The position numbers and the translations under genes are program-made. Source: Mactromeris polynyma (taxonomy: Eukaryota; Mollusca; Bivalvia; Venerida; Mactridae). Taken from it: a stretch of 64,000 nt of DNA. The stretch covers positions 29,500,905 to 29,564,904 of the forward strand of contig JASFXZ010000005.1 in the NCBI GenBank assembly GCA_032209605.1, given 5' to 3'. The notes under the pieces are model-generated. The model saw only the letters and a program-made list of their open reading frames with translations, searched no databases and was not told the origin of the DNA. Shown piece after piece: positions 41,130-64,000 of the stretch; position 1 is the first letter of the stretch, and each line of letters opens with the position of its first letter.

Positions 41130-42997
41130 TACATGTTATAAAAAACTATGACAGATTAAAAAAGCATATTTACCTGATAATAAACTTGAAACTTTGGCAT
41201 ATTTAAATCGGCAAGTACATCATCATAACAGTATTCATTTTTATTTAAGCATGAATCATAAGAAAATAATAAAAATATCAAAAATACAAATTGTATGTAA
41301 AATTTGAATCATTATCAAGACATACATTAGTAGCATCATGGCTCAAATTCAGATGCTTTGGGAGATCAAGGCCTGTTTGAGCAAGAAATCTTATGTATAC
41401 AATTTAACAGTGAATGATAGTCTGCAGCATAATGTGAGCTATAACATAATTTCAAAAAATTCTCGCGATAACATCTCAATTATAAAACACTGACAGTGCA
41501 ACCTCTATTGAGCAATAATGTTTCAGAGACACAACGTTTGGCTGTTGTTGAAAGGTGGTTGGTATAGAGGCATTTCACTGACAGCAATTCTTACTTCAGG
41601 AAATATTGATATTGTTGTTGAGGAGACGTTGTTGAACTAGAAATGTTAAATTGATAGCAAATTTTAATCCTAAAAAAAATTGATACTGCTGTTACAGAGA
41701 GGTTGTTGCTCTAGAGATGGCTCCTAAAGAGAGGTTGTTGCTCAAGGGAGGACTGCTTTGAAGATAGGTTGTTGCTCTAGAGAGGGCTGCTTAAGAGAGG
41801 TTGCAAAAATTGAAAAAAAATCCAACAGAAATTTAGTGCAAATAAAAGAATGTAAAATTACACAATTAATGACAAAAATCCCCAATACCAGAATAAAACA
41901 AAAAAATGTGCAAATAACAGCATAACTGGATGATACGTAATGACGTGATGTTTCAAAATTATTTGGCCTCGATCAATTCCAATATATGTATTTCTAACAC
42001 ACAGGAGAATGTTGCGAGTTCTCTCCTTTTATCTCTTCCAAAATTCCCGTGACCGAGATCTCCTGTGTTCAAACCTCACTTTCTTGGAATTCTATCATAA
42101 TTGGTGTTTTTGATAAAAAATATATTAAGTTATATTATAATTATTTAATTACAATAACATTGCTCATTTACTAAATATTTTCACATAATCAGCGTAAATG
42201 AGGATTTAATTGTTCAAATATTCTGAGAACAATAATTTTATAAAATGAAACAGGCCTGAAAAATACTATTACAAAGACAGTGTTTGCTAATCACTGAATC
42301 ATAATGACATAAAGCAACTTTAACTGATAATATAAAAAAATAATCTTTAAAAAATAAAAAGATACATTCATATATTACAGGTTTTTTTCGACTGCTTTTA
42401 TAGCTCCCATTCTCAAAAAGTATATATTTTCCCCAATTTGAATGTAAAATTTCCCGATAAACCTGAAGATAAAAAAAGGTTTTTAATTAATTTATCACTA
42501 CATCCTTTACTTTTAATCCTAAAATTTTGCTATAATTTCTATTTTCCCCCCCAATTTCTAAGTTTAACACACAAAAAATCCCAATTTGAAGGGTATGGGG
42601 TCATCTTCCAAAAACAGCCAAAAAAACCTGTATTAGATTTACATACTGTACTGGCATTAAGGGATAAATCTAAATTTGGCATCATTTCACCTATTATTTC
42701 AAACACAAAGAGAAATTCCTTTTTTTCATAACAGAGTAACAACCGTGCAGAGCAGGGCGGGTCGTTCCAGTCACGCAACAATCTGGCTCGAAATATTTAA
42801 AGTACGTTCCAGCATGATTGAAAAAATTAGAACTGCACTTTACATAATTATGACATTGGTAATCTCTGTCGCAGAAAAATTCATGGTAATTCAATCTGTG
42901 AATATCTGAGGTATATAGAATGTTCCCTTTGAGTCAAGGAATAAAAGTTTCAACGTACACATCACGAATAAGAATACACTTTTCAATTTCACTCAAT

Positions 42998-58468
<15,471 letters not shown>

Positions 58469-58629
58469 CTAAAATAATAATATTGAAGTCTCCGTTTATA
58501 GATTATAGACAGGCATCTGAACAAAATCGGCACAATTTCATTTAAGCATAATTTTAATACTCACGTTTTGATTAATACAATTTAAGAAACAAAAAACTCT
58601 GAAGAACTCATCTCCAAAAATGTACAGAG

Positions 58630-59110
58630 AATTTAATATTGGAATAAAAACACTGTACATTCTTTGTTTACATGGGCATGAAATATTGTAATAAAAACAC
58701 TGTACATTCTTTGTTTACATGGGCATGAAATATTGTAATAAAAACATTGTACATTCGTTGTTTACATGGGCATGAACTATTGGAATAAAAACATTGTACA
58801 TTCTTTGTTTACATGGGCATGAACTATTGGAATAAAAACATTGTACATTCTTTGTTTACATGGGCATGAACTATTGGAATAAAAACATTGTACATTCTTT
58901 GTTTACATGGGCATGAACTATTGGAATAAAAACATTGTACATTCTTTGTTTACATGGGCATGAAATATTGTAATAAAAACATTGTACATTCTTTGTTTAC
59001 ATGGGCATGAACTATTGGAATAAAAACATTGTACATTCTTTGTTTACATGGGCATGAACTATTGGAATAAAAACATTGTACATTCGTTGTTTACATGGGC
59101 ATGAAATATT
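58630..59110. repeat. 47-bp minisatellite, about 10 units
   Basis: Unit of 47 bp with attggaataaaaacattg and acattctttgtttacatggg. Upstream of the last KIF28-like exon found. Confidence 0.96.
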
Positions 59111-59544
59111 ATTTTAAATTTCTTCCGCCGTCTGTTGTGTCCACCTCCAATAGAAATAATTAGTGCAACTTAGCCTAAAGTTTTTTCAGAAGAACGAAAA
59201 AAATTCTACACACATTTTCAAAATAAAAAAAATGAGAAAATATCCATCTTATTTTTATCCCCGATTCTCACTTTACCCCTTTTATTTTTATTCCCTCCTT
59301 ACGCTCATTTTTGAGAAAATTCCCGTAAAACAAGTAATATTAAACTCTGGCCTAAAGGCAAAAGATTTTTCCATGGATAATTCTTCCACTAACTATGGTT
59401 TAAACATTTATATTTCAATTTCAATGCTCGGTTTTATTTAACACATACATAAAAATACCGGGATATTATATCCGATTAAAACACCATTCACTGGTATTCC
59501 TGCATGTTACCCTTATCAACTTACACACATTGAATAAAGCCAAG

Positions 59545-59691
59545 AATATATTTTTTGTTTCAGGTAAAAGAAATTAAGACTCAATTGCAACAGACAAGAC
59601 ACGAATGTTCATATTTCGGGAACCAGTTTACATAGAATATAATGTGACTCTGGTTCCAGGCTTTTTGGAGAAATTACTACATTTTGCTTAG
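59545..59691 (+). mobile_element. Family E repeat, left half
   Basis: Starts ttttttgtttcaggtaaaag; the ATG at 59604 opens MFIFREPVYIEYNVTLVPGF, then LEKLLH. Interrupted by a Harbinger-like element; the right half follows at about 60352-60455. Confidence 0.55.
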
Positions 59692-60352
59692 GCCATACTG
59701 TTTTTCGGCACAGCCGTACTAACATGGTTTTGCTATTTGCATATCAGTGTTGTGTCAACCAATCAAATCTTACGTTAACCACCAAGGCAATTACATTGAC
59801 GTGGATTGGTTAACCTTTCGATAAAGGGTACATTACCTTACCGACATCCACTGAATTTCGGTGAATTTACCGAAATCCAGTTTGGATCTGGAGTGGAGTT
59901 GTTTTATGTTGCACAATAAATCTTAATCTTCAAATTGCACCAACCATCTTTTTTCAATATATTTCTCTTTTTTTTAAATTATTTTAGCGTAAACCTAATG
60001 GTTCGCGAAACCTAGCTATAACCTATTTGAAAAAAACACACTAAGTCGTTTTGAAAAAAATGCAAAGCCTGATAATAGACAATTTCTCATTTCGGATGTT
60101 TTAATGAGGTAAACATGATAAAATATAATTAAACAACTTGTTTCTTTAAAAAAACATTAGATGTGTAACAGAAAAAAATGATTCGTTTTCACTCACTATT
60201 TTCAAACATGCAAGTTAACAACATATTAACAAAAATATACGTAAGTACGTCACAACAATTACTTCCCTTTTTAAACTTATGAAAACTATTTTTTGGTCTA
60301 AAGAGCTCAAAACCTAGACACACTAGACATTTAACAAAAATATGAAATGGCA
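59692..60352. mobile_element. Harbinger-like MITE inside family E
   Basis: Left end taggccatactgtttttcgg after tttgctta; right end tatgaaatggcattgtc before ttatcttacag. It separates two halves of a family E repeat. Ends are only moderately similar to the element at 55307-55689. Confidence 0.5.
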
Positions 60353-60559
60353 TTGTCTTATCTTACAGACGCTGTAGGAGTCATTGAATTAATCAATTAT
60401 ATCTAGACGTAGGCCTGTCCCTACTGTATGTTTAACCTCTTCTTGCTATCACAAGACCACCTTAAGATTAAGAACACAATTTTACATTTTTCACTGTTTT
60501 GCTTCTTTTCAAGTGGTTTTGTGGTGGCCTGATGTAATTGAGCATCAGTTATGTATTTT

Positions 60560-60880
60560 TTTGTTTCAGGTAAAAGACAAGACATGAATGTTCATATCTG
60601 GGGAACCAGATTACATAGAATATGATGTTAGTCTGGTTCCAAGCTTTTTGGAGAAGTTACTACATCATATATTTTGCTTTTCTTACAGATGTCTGTGATG
60701 GTCATTGAATATGTTTATTATATCTAGATCGAAGCCTGTCTCTAACGCATGCTAATGTCCTTTGTTCTATTGCAATAATAATGGAGAAATATAACAAAAC
60801 TGTATGTTTCAGTATGTTAGAAAAAAAATGCTTGAAATGTAAAATACAAATGAATATGTTCTGTGTTTATGTGCTCAGTG
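60560..60880 (+). mobile_element. Family E repeat, uninterrupted copy
   Basis: Starts tttttgtttcaggtaaaaga; the ATG at 60588 opens MFISGEPDYIEYDVSLVPSF, then LEKLLHH, with a stop at 60696-60698. Directly followed by the hAT-like element. Confidence 0.55.
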
Positions 60881-60885
60881 TGTAC

Positions 60886-61820
60886 CACAGGAGATTGTCA
60901 CGACTTGTCTCCCTTATCCCATCTACAGTTCTCTCTCATCTTCCCTTGTATAGTATATGTATCTATTGAGTTCTCTCCCTTTATCCCTTCTAGAGTTCTC
61001 TCCCTTTATCCCTTCTAGAGTTCTCTCCTTTATCCCTTCTAGAGTTCTCTCCTTTATCCCTTCTCGAGTTCTATCCCTTTATCCCTTCTATAGTTTATGT
61101 ATCTATTGAGTTCTCTCCCTTTATCCCTTCTAGAGTTCTCTCCCTTTATCCCTTCTAGAGTTCTCTCCTTTATCCCTCCTAGAGTTCTCTCCCTTTATCC
61201 CTTCTAGAGTTCTCTCCTTTATCCCTCCTAGAGTTCTCTCCTTTATCCCTTCTCGAGTTCTATCCCTTTATCCCTTCTATAGTTTATGTATCTATTGAGT
61301 TCTCTCCCTTTATCTCTTCTAGAGTTCTCTCCTTTATCCCTTCTCGAGTTCTATCCCTTTATCCCTTCTATAGTTCTCTCCCTTTATCCCTCCTAGAGTT
61401 CTCTCCTTTATCCCTTCTCGAGTTCTATCCCTTTATCCCTTCTATAGTTCATGTATCTATTGAGTTCTCTCCCGTTATCTCTTCTAGAGTTCACTTCCTT
61501 GATCCCTTCTAGAGTTCTCTTCCTTTATCCCTTCTAGAGTTCTCTCCTTTATCCCTTCTAGAGTTCTATCCCTTTATCCCCTCTATAGTTTATGTATCTA
61601 TTGAGTTCTCTCCCTTTATCTCTTCTAGAGTTCTCTTCCTTGATCCCTTCTAGAGTTCTCTCCTTTATCCCTTCTAGAGTTCTATCCCTTGATTCCTTCT
61701 ATATATTGAGTTCTCTCCCTTTATCTCTTCTAGAGTTCTCTCCCTTGTCCCTTCTATAGTATATGTGTCCTTTCTATAGTGTTATGTATAATGGGAGAGA
61801 ACTTGTGCTAATCAACTGTG
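60886..61820 (+). mobile_element. hAT-like MITE expanded by a 25-bp minisatellite
   Basis: Flanked by a perfect 8-bp duplication gtgtgtac (60878-60885 and 61821-61828). Ends are cacaggagattgtcac and gtgctaatcaactgtg, imperfect inverted repeats. The interior is about 30 copies of a ~25-bp unit, gttctctccctttatccctt plus ctaga. Short family members exist elsewhere in the window. Confidence 0.82.
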
Positions 61821-61829
61821 GTGTGTACC

Positions 61830-64000
61830 ATATGTTGTTTTCAAAGTGCATTTTCATTCATCTAAACACAATCAACATAATGTCTTTTAATCACAATTGT
61901 AAGAATTGTCCCTTGATAAAATACAATTTCAGTACGAATATTTGAAGAAGTGACATCTTGAGAATGTCATTGATTATTAAAGAATTGCGCATAAATTTAA
62001 TTTTTGTGGCACAAACTATTCAGTTTGTTTACATCTAACGTTGTGTTTATGCTTCACACACCAGTTACGATTCCTTGTGTATATGATCTGTAGAAAGACG
62101 ATTACTGTGATCTTATTTGTTTACAAATGTTGATGGACATCACAAAGCCAAGTGATATTCGCTCTATACATGTGAGAAAGAATTCCTGCAAAATTGCAAT
62201 TCGGGCTATTACGTAATAACTAAATAACTTTGATTTATATCTAGAGTTCTCTCCCTTTGCCCCTTCTATATACGTTTATATACTAGAGATGGAAACTAAA
62301 GAGAAAGAACCCTTGTCAATCGCTTGTGGTTTGTAGTGAAGTGTTGTCAACCTTGTTTTGAGAAATTGTTTCGTGTTGGGATGAGTTCATTTAATTGTAT
62401 GCTCGAATGATACCAGAGCCCATCAGTTGGTGATGATCGATCGAAACAGTCCATATTTTTATTTGGTTACAACGAAATATTTATTTCTCATAAAGAACTT
62501 TTACTTAGAAATAACAAATGATTCTGTTTAAAATAACTTAGAATAATGAGTCCTCATGACTAAATGCTTTAGGGTAACATTGAATATTTGTTACCTTATA
62601 ACAAACTGTATTGTGATTAACACAAAAAATATTACGTTTTATAACGGAATAAAATTTCTGTGGTAACGAAATAAAAATGACTGACTTTGTCAATGGACTC
62701 CATACTTATATTAATGTACGAATATTCCCTTTCAACGATGTCCTGACACTGAATAAAACCTGTGTCATATTGATATATTGGCTTTACTGTCATCGGATTA
62801 ACTTTAACTAGTCAAAATATAAGTAAAACAAACATAAGTAAAAATGAAAAACAAAAGTAAAAACCGTTGGCTGCATCTATAGTTTATTACTAATGATTAC
62901 ACTGTGAGTGAACTACACAAATAAACATTGAAAACCCTATATGAATACATTGTCAAACTTTATAAAAGTAAATAGAAAATATTCAAACTGTGATATATTT
63001 TGGTTTAGGTATACACAATACAGACAGCAAAATGCAGTACACATGTTATTTTCCAGGCATTTCCATTCATAGTGTCAAGCTCTGGTCAGTTTGACTGACC
63101 TTAATCAACCATTGAGTAAGTACTAAAATATTGTATTAGTCAGAAATAGCATGTATGAATGTATTACAGTGATTCTAGGTTGACACGCTATACTGACTTA
63201 AAATTGAAATATATACAAACTTAATGTCCTTAATACAGCGGTACCATGCCACCCGATGTGTGACACATACTCTACAGAAAAAGAATCGCACCACCTCAGA
63301 GCTCTAGAAATTGTGTCCAAAGACATTTGTCCCGGACTAATGGAAATGTAAGATTTGACTTGTCTGCCATAGGAAGCTAGTTGTCTGAGAATATCGGCCA
63401 AATTAGTAACAAATAAACATATACAATGATAGCTCCACGATCTAAAATTATTAATCACATGTATGTGTTTGTGGGATTCTAAGGTTTGACTTACAACTAA
63501 ACAATTGCTGATGTTATAGTTAGCTTTAAAAATAGACTTGTCCGGAACTAACTTCAACTCAACTGTTGGTAGACCAATTCAGCATTAGACTAGTATGGGA
63601 CGTCGGGCTAGTGGATTTCTAGAGCCTGTGACCTTATTTCTAGCAATTATTTTAATTCTACAGATGCATCACATACTTTAACAAGATGCAATTATAAAAA
63701 ATAGATTGAATCGGAAATTAGCCATATAAAATTCACAATTTAGTAAAGTGAATGCCTATTCCGGGCATAAAAATCATCATCATCCTTAGGTATACAAGAA
63801 TAGTGGCGTTTTTATTTTTGTCATGTGTATTCAAGTATTCGGGTAAAAGCACTTATGAATAAACAGCATACAATGGCATAGAAAAAAAGTCACATATAGA
63901 ACACTTTAAATACTATTAATCATTTGTTTAAGGCAGTGCAGTAATGTCTGCAGATATTTCAAGTCATCGCACAGTCAAAATCGTCTAAGTGTGGGTTCAT
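61830..64000. other. Right-edge interval without recognised exon
   Basis: Probably intron of the KIF28-like gene. A ~100-bp piece at 61985-62090 matches the inverse of about 14900-15000. A 119-codon minus frame at 63198-63557 has no recognisable domain. No motor-domain exon seen. Confidence 0.5.

Noticed and set aside
42438..42731. 97-codon plus-strand frame
   Set aside because: Lies in a family C repeat copy.
63198..63557. 119-codon minus-strand frame as a KIF28-like exon
   Set aside because: No kinesin motif and no clear splice pair in phase; part of it resembles a dispersed sequence also seen near 18335-18450.

Overview
The window looks like AT-rich nuclear DNA of a bivalve mollusc. It has spliced genes with GT-AG introns, C1q and thrombospondin-1 modules typical of bivalve secreted proteins, many short inverted-repeat elements, long minisatellites, and a 161-bp tandem repeat resembling the ~160-bp bivalve satellites. 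There is no bacterial operon, no rRNA and no intact tRNA. Most long open frames here are only minisatellites read through, because unit lengths of 16, 35, 53 and 58 bp leave several frames open. The real coding sequence lies in short exons, whose boundaries I set by hand from splice sites, reading phase and protein family patterns.

Region by region. (1) 322-14150, plus strand: the 3' part of a gene for a secreted modular protein. In order it has a Ly6/uPAR-type three-finger (LU) domain, a ShKT domain, three thrombospondin type 1 repeats (TSR) and a C-terminal C1q domain. The ShKT and TSR exons are all phase 1-1 and the C1q exon starts in phase 1. The intron between the LU and ShKT exons holds a 4.6-kb array of a 53-bp unit. 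(2) 17229-25627, minus strand: RBM48, a minor-spliceosome RNA-binding protein, four exons, with a 58-bp minisatellite of about 47 units in its third intron. (3) 26540-34316, plus strand: a complete five-exon secernin gene (421 codons) head-to-head with RBM48, with 16-, 13- and 35-bp minisatellites in its introns. (4) 35621-35719, plus strand: an unidentified possible terminal exon. (5) 42998-58468, minus strand: the last nine exons of a KIF28-like kinesin-3, from the end of the FHA domain to the stop; the motor domain lies beyond the right edge.

The genes do not form a pathway. RBM48 and secernin start about 0.9 kb apart and may share a promoter region. The strongest theme is repeat biology. 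At least three minisatellites (58, 25 and 16 bp) sit inside, and appear to have grown from, internal segments of dispersed elements that also occur here unexpanded. One of these elements, a hAT-like MITE at 60886-61820, has a perfect 8-bp target duplication. Other elements include a PIF/Harbinger-type MITE inserted into a CRE-carrying MITE, pogo/mariner-like MITEs with TA targets, a 490-bp foldback, three 76-bp hairpins, and a dispersed family with a recurring small open frame.
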